Below, one piece after another: positions 37,493 to 46,058 of a stretch of 64,000 nucleotides of DNA; position 1 is the first letter of the stretch; the number at the start of each line of letters is the position of its first letter. The stretch covers positions 272,307-336,306 of the forward strand of contig CAWKGK010000001.1 of NCBI GenBank assembly GCA_963849115.1, written 5' to 3'. The notes beneath the pieces are model-generated. The model saw only the letters and a program-made list of their open reading frames with translations. It was not told where the DNA came from and ran no database searches. Position numbers and translations under genes: made by a program. This DNA comes from JACDAL01 sp963849115 (lineage in GTDB: Bacteria; Actinomycetota; CADDZG01; WHSQ01).

Positions 37493-38796
37493 GACGCGTT
37501 GCTCCGGACCGTACGAAAGATAGAAGCAAGCCCGGCAGCCTGCTCCCAGGCATCGAATCCTTCGGCGACGGTCCTTCGCGCCGCCGCACCCAGCCGCGCT
37601 CTGAGACCCTCATCCTGAAGCAGCTTCTGCAGATCCTCGGCAATGCCGTTCACATCTCGAGGAGTCGACATCAGACCGTTCGCTTCATGCGTAACGAGCT
37701 CGGATATCCCTCCAGCGTTAGTAACGACTACCGGCAAAGAGCACGCCATCGCCTCCATCAACGCATTGGGTATCCCGTCTCGGTCGCCGTCGTCGGTCAC
37801 AAAGGGGGTCAGGGCGAAGATGTCTGCATGCTGATAGACCCTAACGAGATCTTGCTGGGTGCAGGAACCCATCAGGCGAACGTGGCCGCTGAGCCCCAGG
37901 GCTTCGATGAGTGAAGATAGCTCGTCTCTCTCCGGTCCCTCCCCGTAGATGCGGCACGTGAACGTATGACCGTGCGCGACGGCGATGGCACAGGCTCGAA
38001 TCAGATCCGAAAGGCCCTTCTTTTCCACGAGGCGGGCTACGACCACGACCGTTGGCGGTTCTCCGGCAACCTCGGGAACCGAGGATTCGAGAGGCTGAAA
38101 CTGCCGAGAATCCACCCCATGATGTATCAGCCGGATCCGTGACCGAAAACGACTCGGCAGAGTCGAGTCGAGGTAGTCGCCGTTCGCCCGACAGCACGTG
38201 ATCACATGCGTCGCCTTCGCTGCTCGGCGAACCAAGGATCCCTGGTCGGTTTGGTACAGATCCCGGGCATGCGCAGTGAAGCTGTAGGGCACGCCGGTGA
38301 GAAAATGAACGAGCAAAGCCACGAAGGTCGGGTCGTGTGCGAAGTGAGCGTGGATGTGGTGAATTTGCTCGCCTTCGCGATGTCTCTTGTACAACTGGTT
38401 GGCGGCACATGCGGCCAAGGAGAAGCAGCGCAAACCCGAATAGTTCGAGTAACCTGACTCGTGCTCCCTGCCCCCAGCCAGAAGGCACCCGAGCGCACGC
38501 AGGTAGCGGAGCGGATGCCCAAGGAGCAAGTGCAGGTGTAAGAGCGATGCTTGTCGTCTCGTGGTCGGCTCCAGCTTATTCAAGTATGTAATAGGAGCTT
38601 GGAGGCGGGCAACATTCGGCTGGATGATAGGTTCCCGGGAATCAGCCAGCCCAAGAATTCGGATACCGATGCCTTGAGCCTCCAGCATCAGCACCTCAGA
38701 CAGGATAAATGTCTGGGACAGCCGAGGGAAGCTCCGGAGTAGGTAGGCAACATTGAGGGCGGAGGAATGCTGGGCGCTTCCGGCGATTGAACTCAT
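37489..38796 (-). CDS. family 4-type glycosyltransferase
   Basis: A 435-residue GT-B enzyme of the GT4 type used in exopolysaccharide or glycolipid assembly. The N-terminal half opens YLLRSFPRLSQTFILSEVLM, a hallmark of colanic-acid/EPS-type transferases. The C-terminal half has VVVARLVEKKGLSDLIRA, CRIYGEGPERDELSSLIE and the nucleotide-sugar Glu motif LTPFVTDDGDRDGIPNALMEAMAC. It is coupled on both sides: its ATG overlaps the stop of APH-6 and its stop overlaps the exporter start. It probably adds a sugar to a product that the adjacent exporter carries. Confidence 0.88.
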   Translation of the reverse strand: MSSIAGSAQHSSALNVAYLLRSFPRLSQTFILSEVLMLEAQGIGIRILGLADSREPIIQPNVARLQAPITYLNKLEPTTRRQASLLHLHLLLGHPLRYLRALGCLLAGGREHESGYSNYSGLRCFSLAACAANQLYKRHREGEQIHHIHAHFAHDPTFVALLVHFLTGVPYSFTAHARDLYQTDQGSLVRRAAKATHVITCCRANGDYLDSTLPSRFRSRIRLIHHGVDSRQFQPLESSVPEVAGEPPTVVVVARLVEKKGLSDLIRACAIAVAHGHTFTCRIYGEGPERDELSSLIEALGLSGHVRLMGSCTQQDLVRVYQHADIFALTPFVTDDGDRDGIPNALMEAMACSLPVVVTNAGGISELVTHEANGLMSTPRDVNGIAEDLQKLLQDEGLRARLGAAARRTVAEGFDAWEQAAGLASIFRTVRSNAS

Positions 38797-39992
38797 CTGC
38801 GCCCTTCCAGCGCGGCGATACCATCATCCAGGACCGCACTCAGTTGCCGCTTGAGCTCCGCCCCTTCGGGTCGCGGTCTGATCCCTCGCGTCGTCACAAG
38901 CTGCTTGGCAATCTTCAAGCAGGTGTAGGCGAAGAAGAAATCGAAGCGCTCATCATGAGACCAGCCCGAGTATTCGGCATAGGACGAGCGGAAAAGATCC
39001 TCGAGCCCCTCGAACCCTTCTGCTCCGCGCGCTCGGCAGGACAGAAGATTGAGGTGAGCGCAGAAATGGGCGACATCGCAGTTTTGATCACCCCATCGAA
39101 TCTCGTCAAAATCGATCACGCCGAGCGTACCGTTCACGAACACGTGCTGATAGTGAAAGTCCTTGTGGATCGGAGCATTGGCTTCGAGTCTGAGGCCCAT
39201 AGTCCGCTCCCGCAGCGCACGAAAGAGCGCTTGGGACGCGGGGGCGAAATCCTTATAGCGATGGGCGATCAGCGCCGCCCAGGCTTCTAGATTCACTGCT
39301 TCAACCTCGAGGTTGAAGCGCCTGTCGAGGGCCGTGGACGAGCGATGCAGGGCGGCGAGCCATCGGGCGCAGAGCTGAATGAGCTCTTTGTTCGCTCCAC
39401 CCCCCTGGGACAAAGCTGAATCCAGCGGCTGGCCCGGCAGAGGCCTGAACAGAAGCATCGCAAGCTCTGGAACACAGCCCAGCGGTTGAGGAACCGTGAG
39501 GGAGTCGTTGTCCGAGAAGACCTCCTCCCACAGCCAGCGCATTATCTCCTCCACGCGCGCAGCCCGGCCGGGATCCGGAAAAAGCTTGCCCAGCACGACT
39601 TCACCCGACCCTGCTCCCCCAGAGAGGTCATAGCGGATGAGGCCCCGATTCCCCTGCTTGTATGCAACCAGGTTGGCGTGCGCCACCTTCCGGTGGCCGG
39701 ATGCCCCGTTGCCGGCATTCAGGATCGGCTCGAGGTTTCGCGTCATCACCCCGGGATTGAGGGCGATCTGGAGGATCGGGAGACCGGTAGTGAACAGTGC
39801 GCTGGGGTGCTCTCCAATGCGCGACGAGGTCATCATTTGAGCGACCCTGCTCTCCCTGAGGCGTGGCGCCTCAGAAGCTGATCCTCCTAGATTACCCACC
39901 ACGCTCCCCGATCCGGTCATCATGTTCCCAAGGCATTCAGGGGCCTCACCTGCTCTCACCTCCCCCAGCCAAGCGCTCGAAGCTGCCTTCAT
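38793..39992 (-). CDS. APH-family kinase (APH-6), first gene of the exporter operon
   Basis: A protein of up to 399 residues with a single-N-lobe APH architecture, unlike its five double-lobe neighbours. The catalytic loop PIHKDFHYQHVFV keeps Asp (choline/MTR-kinase style HxD) with His at the Asn position, and the metal motif is GVIDFDEIRWGD. N-lobe features are LVAYKQGNRGLIRYDLSGG and VLGKLFPD. The true start is uncertain: ATGs at 39992, 39923 and 39836 are all possible and none has a clear ribosome site. The stop overlaps the GT4 start (ATGA). It begins the six-gene minus-strand operon; its promoter should lie between 39992 and the kinase stop at 40095. Confidence 0.72.
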   Translation of the reverse strand: MKAASSAWLGEVRAGEAPECLGNMMTGSGSVVGNLGGSASEAPRLRESRVAQMMTSSRIGEHPSALFTTGLPILQIALNPGVMTRNLEPILNAGNGASGHRKVAHANLVAYKQGNRGLIRYDLSGGAGSGEVVLGKLFPDPGRAARVEEIMRWLWEEVFSDNDSLTVPQPLGCVPELAMLLFRPLPGQPLDSALSQGGGANKELIQLCARWLAALHRSSTALDRRFNLEVEAVNLEAWAALIAHRYKDFAPASQALFRALRERTMGLRLEANAPIHKDFHYQHVFVNGTLGVIDFDEIRWGDQNCDVAHFCAHLNLLSCRARGAEGFEGLEDLFRSSYAEYSGWSHDERFDFFFAYTCLKIAKQLVTTRGIRPRPEGAELKRQLSAVLDDGIAALEGRR

Positions 39993-40094
39993 CTTAGGCC
40001 GAGTGGAGGCGACTCTCTAGTACCTTCGGGGCCCCCCATCATCGTCCAAGGGTTTGCCGTCTGATTGCCGTAAGGCTGTCGGCATCAACGGGCC

Positions 40095-40913
40095 CTAAGT
40101 TCTGGTGGCGAGACGCAACATATAAGCGTACATCGTTGCCGTTGTGGGCCGGCGCTGAGGGTCTTTTGCGAGCGCCGTCAACATGGCCCAGGAGAAGCCT
40201 TGTGTGAGATCGTTCCGTGTGCTTCGGGGATCGGGGGGCTCCTCTTCGACATGGGCGGCGCCAACCTCGAAGAAGCTGCGCTCCGCAAACGGCGGAGCCC
40301 CCGTCAGACACTCGAAGATCACGCACCCCAAGGCGTAAATATCGCTCGAGGGGGACGCCGGCTCACCTTTCACCAGCTCGGGCGCCATGTAATCGAGAGT
40401 CCCAAGGGCCTGGCCCGGTCTGGTCAGGGCAGTGTAGGCGCGCCCTTTGGCGAGTCCGAAATCAGTAAGCAGGGCATTGCCGGCCACGTCGATCAGGATG
40501 TTCGAGGGCTTGATATCACGATGCACGAGGCCGGCATCGTGGAGGGCGTCGAGACCCGAACCGAGACCGGCGGCAAGGTGCACGATGTCGGTGAGAGCCT
40601 GGGGGCCGTCGGCGCGTGTGACATCCGCCAGTGATCTCGACTCGACATATTTCATCACGAGGTAGCAGAGGTCGTCCTCTCGGCCTGATGTGAGAACCGG
40701 AATGAGATGCTTGTGACGAACCTCGGCCGCGGCACGCGCTTCGTGCTCGAACCTCCTCCGGAAGACCTGATCCCGTATGAGCTCTTGTTTCAAAGCCTTG
40801 AGCGCAACTTGCGCTCCATCAGAATCGCGGACAGCACGGTAGACGATGCCCGTGGCCCCCTCCCCGAGCACCTCCTCGAGCCGGTAGCCGCCTATCCTCT
40901 GCCTTTGTCTCAC
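40095..40913 (-). CDS. cytoplasmic Ser/Thr protein kinase
   Basis: A 272-residue kinase consisting only of the catalytic domain. Motifs are intact: glycine loop LGEGATGIVYRAV, VALKAL lysine, LVHRDIKPSNILI, TDFGLAKG, DYMAPELVKG and the C-lobe DIYALGCVIFECLTG. No membrane segment or sensor domain follows. The frame is open to 41069 through the divergent cyclase gene; I chose GTG 40913 (a TTG lies three codons upstream) because homology starts there, leaving 56 bp between divergent starts. It may phosphorylate proteins of the adjacent operon, where the FHA-pseudokinase could read the phosphothreonine (inference). Confidence 0.83.
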   Translation of the reverse strand: MRQRQRIGGYRLEEVLGEGATGIVYRAVRDSDGAQVALKALKQELIRDQVFRRRFEHEARAAAEVRHKHLIPVLTSGREDDLCYLVMKYVESRSLADVTRADGPQALTDIVHLAAGLGSGLDALHDAGLVHRDIKPSNILIDVAGNALLTDFGLAKGRAYTALTRPGQALGTLDYMAPELVKGEPASPSSDIYALGCVIFECLTGAPPFAERSFFEVGAAHVEEEPPDPRSTRNDLTQGFSWAMLTALAKDPQRRPTTATMYAYMLRLATRT

Positions 40914-40969
40914 AGCGCTCAAGGCTATGTTCCACGGACCGTGTCTCAGGAGCACTAGGCTCGGAAGCG

Positions 40970-43132
40970 ATGGACCCAACCCCGCCAGAAGTTGTGCACT
41001 GTGCTTTCTGCGGCGAAGCTTCCCCTCTCGAGGCACGCTACTGCAGGTCCTGTGGGCGAGCCTTACCAACCGGCGAGGAGCACCCGCTGTCGCCCGCCCC
41101 TGCGGCGCCCCCGGACGGCGGGGACGAAATGCGCCCCATTACGGCCCTGTTCGCGGACATCGTTGGCTCCACTCGACTGGGTGAGCACCTGGCTCCCGAT
41201 GAGGTCAAGTCCCTGGTCGGAGAATGCGTGGGCCGGATGAGCCGCGCGGTCGAAGAATTCGGAGGGGTTGTCCAGGCATACATGGGGGACGGCATCTGCG
41301 CCTACTTTGGAGTTCCCGTTGCCCACGGCGACGATGCCGAACGAGCCGGTCGGGCCGCGCTGCGGATAGTGCAGGCTATCGGGGAGCAGCGACGGGACAT
41401 CGAGGCTGCCTGGGGGGTCCCCGAGCTGAACGTCCGGGTAGGGATCAATAGCGGGCCGGCCGCAGTGGGATTGGTAGGAGGGGCGATGCCTCAACAGGTC
41501 GCACTGGGGGACGCAACGAACGTCGCTGCCCGACTCCAAGCCAACGCCGAGGCGGGAACCATCGCCCTGGGGCCGGTCACCGCACGTCAGCTTGCAGAAC
41601 GCTTCGTAGTGGAGCCGCTGGGCGCGCTTCAACTCAAGGGACGCGAGGGCCAAGTTTCGGCCTGGAGACTGGTCGGCCTGCGCTCGATAACGTCCCCGAG
41701 ATCAGCCTCTCCGTTCGTGGGGCGAGAACCTGAGGTGGCCAAGGTGACCGGCCTCAGCGACGAGCTCAGAGCAGGCCGCGGACAAGTCTTGCTGATCACG
41801 GCGGCTGCGGGCATGGGAAAAACGCGTCTGTTGGGCGAGTTTGAAGCGGCGGTCGGCGAGGACATCACGTGGTTACAGGGTCAGTGCCTTCCCTATGAGG
41901 GAGAGCTTCCTTACGGTCCCTTCGTGGAGATACTCAGAGAATGGCTGGGCGTGGGAACGAGCGAGCCGGAGATCTCGGTCCGCACCAAACTTCGAGCGCG
42001 AATGCGTGAGCTCTCCAGCAGCGCAGCAACGCGTTGGATCACCTTTCTAGGCCGGCTCTTGTGCCTCAAGCTGGAGGCACAGCTCGAAGAGAAAATCACC
42101 AGCCTCTCGCCGGAGGAGCTGGCGATTGAGATTCGCCGCTCGTACCTGGAATGGATTGCTGCCCTAACCGAACTATCACCCGTAGTGCTCGCGCTCGAGA
42201 ACGTTCATCACGCCGATGCCATCACCTGCTTGCTTGCCGAGGAGCTGGTTTCACTAACCGACACCACCCCTCTATGCGTGACTGCCACCATGGAGGCCAA
42301 GCCGTCGTCGGAAGGCTGGCTACTGCGGCTTCGGCTCCTCACCGGCTATTCTCACCGCACCACCGAGCTGGCCGTCGCTCCGCTCACCCACGATGCAGCG
42401 ACCCAACTGGTTGACATCCTCACTCCTGCGGGCACACTCGAGCCAGGCCTCAGAAATGAGATCGTCGAGCGTGCGGAAGGCAATCCCTTCTTTCTAAAGG
42501 AGATTCTGCGGGCGGTGCTCGAAGGGGGCGGAGCCGCACGAGAAAGCACCTGGACGGTTTCGGCGGAGCTCCCCCCCGCCCTGGAAAGCTTATTGATGGC
42601 ACGCATCGACCGGCTCCCTCCCGAGGCTCGCCGGGTTGCGCAGATAGCGGCCATCATCGGCCGCGACTTCTCTTTGGGATTGCTGCAGAAATCCGCGGGA
42701 GTGGCAGATCTTCGCCAGGAGGTAGCAACGCTGCTGCGGGCCGAGATAGTACGGGAACTGCGGCGCTATCCAACGCTCGAATACACATTCACGAGCTCCC
42801 TGCTCCGGGAAGCTGTTCTTTCCACCATGACCCCGGCCAGGTTGAAGGCGATTTACGGGAGAATAGGAGCACTGTTGGAAGAGGGCTCAGAGGCCCTTCC
42901 CGAAGAAAACCCCGGGCTCCTTGCTTTCTACTACTACCGAAGCGATCAGCAGAAGAAAGCCCTCCACTACTTGGAGCTTGCTGCAACTAGGGCGGAGCAG
43001 CTCGATGCCCATACGCGCGCCTCCGAGCTCTGGAAAAGGGCGCTGAAAGCCGCGCGGAGAGTGGGCGATGGAGACTCCGCGCGGCGCATCGAGGCAACCC
43101 TGCTTCGCGCGAAAATGACGGGAGAGGAATGA
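40970..43132 (+). CDS. zinc-ribbon / class III nucleotidyl cyclase / AAA protein
   Basis: A 720-residue relative of the 15849 gene. It has a four-cysteine zinc ribbon (C11/C14, C26/C29), a class III cyclase domain (about 55-225) with both metal aspartates (LFADIVGSTR, YMGDGICAYFG) and the Asn/Arg motif GDATNVAARLQ, then a STAND/AAA module (P-loop TAAAGMGKTR near 285) and a shorter helical C-terminus. The lysine that normally selects adenine is Ala here (VVQAYMGD), so base specificity or activity may differ. It is divergent from the Ser/Thr kinase gene and overlaps the HAD-GDPD-like gene by ATGA. Confidence 0.87.
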   Translation: MDPTPPEVVHCAFCGEASPLEARYCRSCGRALPTGEEHPLSPAPAAPPDGGDEMRPITALFADIVGSTRLGEHLAPDEVKSLVGECVGRMSRAVEEFGGVVQAYMGDGICAYFGVPVAHGDDAERAGRAALRIVQAIGEQRRDIEAAWGVPELNVRVGINSGPAAVGLVGGAMPQQVALGDATNVAARLQANAEAGTIALGPVTARQLAERFVVEPLGALQLKGREGQVSAWRLVGLRSITSPRSASPFVGREPEVAKVTGLSDELRAGRGQVLLITAAAGMGKTRLLGEFEAAVGEDITWLQGQCLPYEGELPYGPFVEILREWLGVGTSEPEISVRTKLRARMRELSSSAATRWITFLGRLLCLKLEAQLEEKITSLSPEELAIEIRRSYLEWIAALTELSPVVLALENVHHADAITCLLAEELVSLTDTTPLCVTATMEAKPSSEGWLLRLRLLTGYSHRTTELAVAPLTHDAATQLVDILTPAGTLEPGLRNEIVERAEGNPFFLKEILRAVLEGGGAARESTWTVSAELPPALESLLMARIDRLPPEARRVAQIAAIIGRDFSLGLLQKSAGVADLRQEVATLLRAEIVRELRRYPTLEYTFTSSLLREAVLSTMTPARLKAIYGRIGALLEEGSEALPEENPGLLAFYYYRSDQQKKALHYLELAATRAEQLDAHTRASELWKRALKAARRVGDGDSARRIEATLLRAKMTGEE

Positions 43133-44619
43133 GCCGCGAGCCTGATGAGATAGAGGTCGACTGGATGCGCGAGCTGGCCGTCCACTACGAGCAGCTCCGG
43201 CGTGCATATCCAACAGACAATTTGTGCATCGTATTCGACATCGACGGCACCATCCTCGACATGCGTCACTTAGTCGTGAACGCGCTCTTGTCTTACGATC
43301 GGGAACACCAGACAGAGCTGTTCCAGGGCCTGCGCCCTGAAGACATAAGTGTCCACGAAAGCCGCATCGATCGCTTCCTATCGAGCATGGCGATCACCGA
43401 TGCGGTAAAGCAGGATGTTCTCGACTGGTACGCGGAACGTTTTTGGAGCTCCGAAGCCATCCTGACGGGCAGCCGGCCCTACTCCGGCGTTTTGTCGGTG
43501 ATCCGATGGTTCCAACTGCAACCTGCGACCAGCGTCGCGCTCAACACGGGCCGTCCAGAGGAGCTTCGCGAGCTGACGCTTCGATCTCTCAACGAAGTAG
43601 CGCGGCACCACCGCGTGTCCTTCGAGAGTGATCTGCTGTGGATGAACCCACGAGGTTGGGACCATATTCTCGAATCGAAGGTAGAGGGCCTGGATGAGCT
43701 CCGAAGCCGAGGTCACCGGATAGTTTCCGTCATCGACAACGAGCCGGCGAACATCCGGGCGATGTCGGAAGCGGACGCGGGTGGAGAGGTCCTGTTCCTT
43801 CACGCCGATACCCTCTTCGAGACCCAGAGGGAATTCACGCCGCGGACGGTGAGCGGCAAGAGCTACGGGTTGACGGGCCTCGTGTCTGAAGAGGAGTTGC
43901 GAACACGCGTCGAATTTGTCTGGCATGGCGTTAACGACGAGGCCAACCTGCGCCAGTTCCTCGCATCGGGGATTCACTGGAGCGAGTGCGACATTCGAAA
44001 GGATCCCGTCGGCCGAATCGTCCTTCGCCACGACTCCTTCGAGGAAACGCCCTGGACTCGCGCCGAGCATCCCTTCTTGCTCGAGAACTGTCTCTCGAGG
44101 CTGCGAGCCGCAAATCGAGCGGTAGTGCTCGACATCAAGGAAGGTGGCGACGTTCCCGAACGTGTGCTGAAGCAGGTCGGAGCTCACGAGTTCGATGATG
44201 CGGATCTTTGCTTCTTGGGCTCGATTGAGACGCTGGGTGAACATGGGATGCGCCTCATTTCACAAACGAGACCGGATGCCACCCTCTCGTTCATGGCCGA
44301 TTTCGTAGGTCCCCTATTACTCGCCGTCCCAACCCTGGCGGCTCAGGTTCTCGACACCCTCAGGCAGTGGGGAGTCTCGCGCGTCGCAATCGACTGGCGA
44401 ACGACTTCCCAGATTCACGACATCCTGGAGCGGTTCGAGCAGTATGGGTGGGAGGTCAATATCCATGGAGTCCCGGATCTGGAGGGCTTCCTCGAAGCAG
44501 CTCTTCTGCTGCCGAGAGCGCTTACGGCCGATTTCAATTTTCCGGATTGGCACTACTACGGCCGCGGCTCCGGCCAGCAGAGCGTCTACCATCGTTACAA
44601 CCTAATAGTGGAAGCCTGA
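43129..44619 (+). CDS. HAD phosphatase fused to a glycerophosphodiesterase-like domain
   Basis: A 496-residue two-domain protein. The N-terminal part (about 30-235) is a HAD hydrolase: nucleophile motif FDIDGTILD (D37/D39), motif II ALNTGRP, motif III lysine in LESKVEGL and motif IV VSVIDNEPANIRAM. The C-terminal part (about 255-490) looks like a GDPD/FAM151-type TIM barrel: VWHGVNDEANL, SECDIRKDPVGRIVLRHDSF and VVLDIKEGG, with His, Glu/Asp and His-Asp at the expected places. A phosphatase plus phosphodiesterase in one chain suggests turnover of a phosphorylated glycerol- or sugar-diester. It is coupled to the cyclase gene (ATGA). I do not recognise a named family with this fusion. Confidence 0.72.
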   Translation: MSREPDEIEVDWMRELAVHYEQLRRAYPTDNLCIVFDIDGTILDMRHLVVNALLSYDREHQTELFQGLRPEDISVHESRIDRFLSSMAITDAVKQDVLDWYAERFWSSEAILTGSRPYSGVLSVIRWFQLQPATSVALNTGRPEELRELTLRSLNEVARHHRVSFESDLLWMNPRGWDHILESKVEGLDELRSRGHRIVSVIDNEPANIRAMSEADAGGEVLFLHADTLFETQREFTPRTVSGKSYGLTGLVSEEELRTRVEFVWHGVNDEANLRQFLASGIHWSECDIRKDPVGRIVLRHDSFEETPWTRAEHPFLLENCLSRLRAANRAVVLDIKEGGDVPERVLKQVGAHEFDDADLCFLGSIETLGEHGMRLISQTRPDATLSFMADFVGPLLLAVPTLAAQVLDTLRQWGVSRVAIDWRTTSQIHDILERFEQYGWEVNIHGVPDLEGFLEAALLLPRALTADFNFPDWHYYGRGSGQQSVYHRYNLIVEA

Positions 44620-44666
44620 GGCAGTCTCTCGCCCAGTGGCGCAGGAGTGTCGCCCGCTATAGAGCA

Positions 44667-44686
44667 TCTGATGACCACTCATCAGA
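44667..44686. terminator. perfect hairpin between convergent genes
   Basis: Eight-base-pair perfect stem TCTGATGA/TCATCAGA with a 4-nt loop, overlapping the stop codon of the minus-strand NYN gene and lying 47 bp after the HAD fusion gene. No T-tract is present. The convergent position suggests a bidirectional terminator or transcript-end stabiliser. Confidence 0.5.
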
Positions 44687-45071
44687 GGAGGTTGCGAAAG
44701 TTCCCGGCCCCCATCACACGGGCGCCCAGGGCCTTCGCCTGTTCGGCCAAGTCCCGATCCGACGTCACCACAACCACGTCCCGCGTGCTCGATTTGATCA
44801 GCCGGAGGATCTCTTCATCTGCGGCGTTGGGGCCGCCGGGGGCAAAGACGACCTTGACCTCGGCGGCCTCGAGCGGAAAGGCCATCCCATCCAGGACGGC
44901 GATCACGTGGTCTCCGGAGAAACGAGCGAAATCATTGAGGGCAGCGACGACGCCTGCCATCGCGCCCTTTCGGTCTCGCCACCATCCGTCTGGACGCGAC
45001 CCCACCACGTTCATCACATCGACGAACCACGTGTTGTCGGCCACCTGTACGTCAGCTTTTCTGCCCGGCAA
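44682..45071 (-). CDS. NYN (YacP-like PIN) domain protein
   Basis: A 129-residue protein with a YacP/NYN-type ribonuclease fold. It has FVDVMNVVGSRPDGWWRDR near the start (first acidic residue Asp), an internal HVIAVLDGMAF strand, the central acidic ADEEILRLI and VVVTSDRDLAEQAKALGARV near the end. The four acidic positions of PIN-like nucleases can be assigned. A small RNA-processing or RNA-decay role is typical of the family. Several starts are possible; the conserved portion begins near residue 10 (VADNTWF). Confidence 0.8.
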   Translation of the reverse strand: MPGRKADVQVADNTWFVDVMNVVGSRPDGWWRDRKGAMAGVVAALNDFARFSGDHVIAVLDGMAFPLEAAEVKVVFAPGGPNAADEEILRLIKSSTRDVVVVTSDRDLAEQAKALGARVMGAGNFRNLL

Positions 45072-45119
45072 TGCCCATCTGAGCGACTCTCAGGCTCCTC
45101 ATCAACTCGGCCGCAAGCG

Positions 45120-45365
45120 TCAGGTGCGGGCGCTCCCCTCGACGACTCCAAGGATCACCACCGCGGAGATCACCGCCACCACAAAGCCCAGGAAATTCAG
45201 CTCCCAGATGGTTCCGGTTCCCAACAGGTTGGCTACCGCTCCCCCGATGACCGAGGCGACCACCCCCACCAACAAGGTCGCCAACAATCCCAGACGCTGG
45301 CGACCCGGCTTTATCAAGCGCGCCAAAGCCCCAATGACCAACCCCGCAACGATGAACCCAATCAT
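45120..45365 (-). CDS. GlsB/YeaQ/YmgE-family membrane protein
   Basis: An 81-residue integral membrane protein with three hydrophobic segments and the glycine-rich pattern of transglycosylase-associated/YeaQ proteins (MIGFIVAGLVIGALARLIKP, GVVASVIGGAVANLLG). Members are small stress-related envelope proteins of unknown mechanism. The gene is isolated between the NYN gene and the Ddn-like gene on the same strand. Confidence 0.85.
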   Translation of the reverse strand: MIGFIVAGLVIGALARLIKPGRQRLGLLATLLVGVVASVIGGAVANLLGTGTIWELNFLGFVVAVISAVVILGVVEGSART

Positions 45366-45425
45366 GCCGCCTCCTCACCCTCGATCGATGGAACCTGCCC
45401 AAGGCTAACTTTTCGGGGCCGCCTA

Positions 45426-45454
45426 GGATCCCTGGCGTTGCACCTCAGGGATCC
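45426..45454. terminator. perfect 9-bp hairpin downstream of the Ddn-like gene
   Basis: Stem GGATCCCTG/CAGGGATCC with an 11-nt loop, 34 bp past the stop of the minus-strand Ddn-like gene and before the GlsB-like gene. It is GC-rich and perfect but has no T-run. It could be a terminator or an operator; the position favours termination. Confidence 0.45.
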
Positions 45455-45487
45455 GGCAGGGCCCTTGAGGGGTCCACTCGAGGCTGG

Positions 45488-45898
45488 TTACCTGCGTTCG
45501 AGGACAACCACCGGGATCTTGCGCGTCGTCGTCGACTCGTAGCGGGCGAAACCCGGCATCACCTTCACCTGCCGAGCCCAGATGCTCTCGCGCTCTTCTC
45601 CCTCAGCCACACGCGCCCTAACCGGAACTGTCCCCGCTCCGGTCTCGATCGTGGCTTCAGGATTGGTAGTCAGGTTGTGAAACCAGTCCGGATTCGTCGG
45701 TGCGCCGCCCTTGGAGGCAAAAACGGCCCACGCACTGTCGTCGAGAACCTGACAGGCGAGCGGGTTGACTCGCTCGTTCCCCGTCCTAGCTCCGCGGTGA
45801 TGCAAGAGCACTAACGAATGGCCTTCGAACCGGCCACCCACCCGCCCGTTGTTGGCTCTGAACTCCTCGATGATCGCTTCGTTCCAGTTGTCGGCCAT
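45488..45898 (-). CDS. deazaflavin (F420)-dependent nitroreductase-family protein, Ddn-like
   Basis: A 136-residue split-beta-barrel protein of the Ddn/DUF385 family: NNGRVGGRFEGHSLVLLHHRGARTG at the N-terminal side (the segment that binds F420 in Mycobacterium Ddn), NPDWFHNLTTNPEATIE in the middle and a final strand ending VVVLERR. It would use F420H2 to reduce quinones or xenobiotics. This implies that the host makes coenzyme F420, although no fbi genes are in the window. Confidence 0.88.
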   Translation of the reverse strand: MADNWNEAIIEEFRANNGRVGGRFEGHSLVLLHHRGARTGNERVNPLACQVLDDSAWAVFASKGGAPTNPDWFHNLTTNPEATIETGAGTVPVRARVAEGEERESIWARQVKVMPGFARYESTTTRKIPVVVLERR

Positions 45899-46058
45899 GT
45901 CAACCGGAACATCTCGAGGGGCATCGCTATTCCGGCAGAAAACGAAGGGAGGCCGGATCGACTGGCGTATGACGAACTTGCCGAGTCAATCGCGACTCAC
46001 AATCCACGCGATGCTGTCGCCGTCATGTGAAGGGTCTCAGACAACAAAGGAGGCGGAG

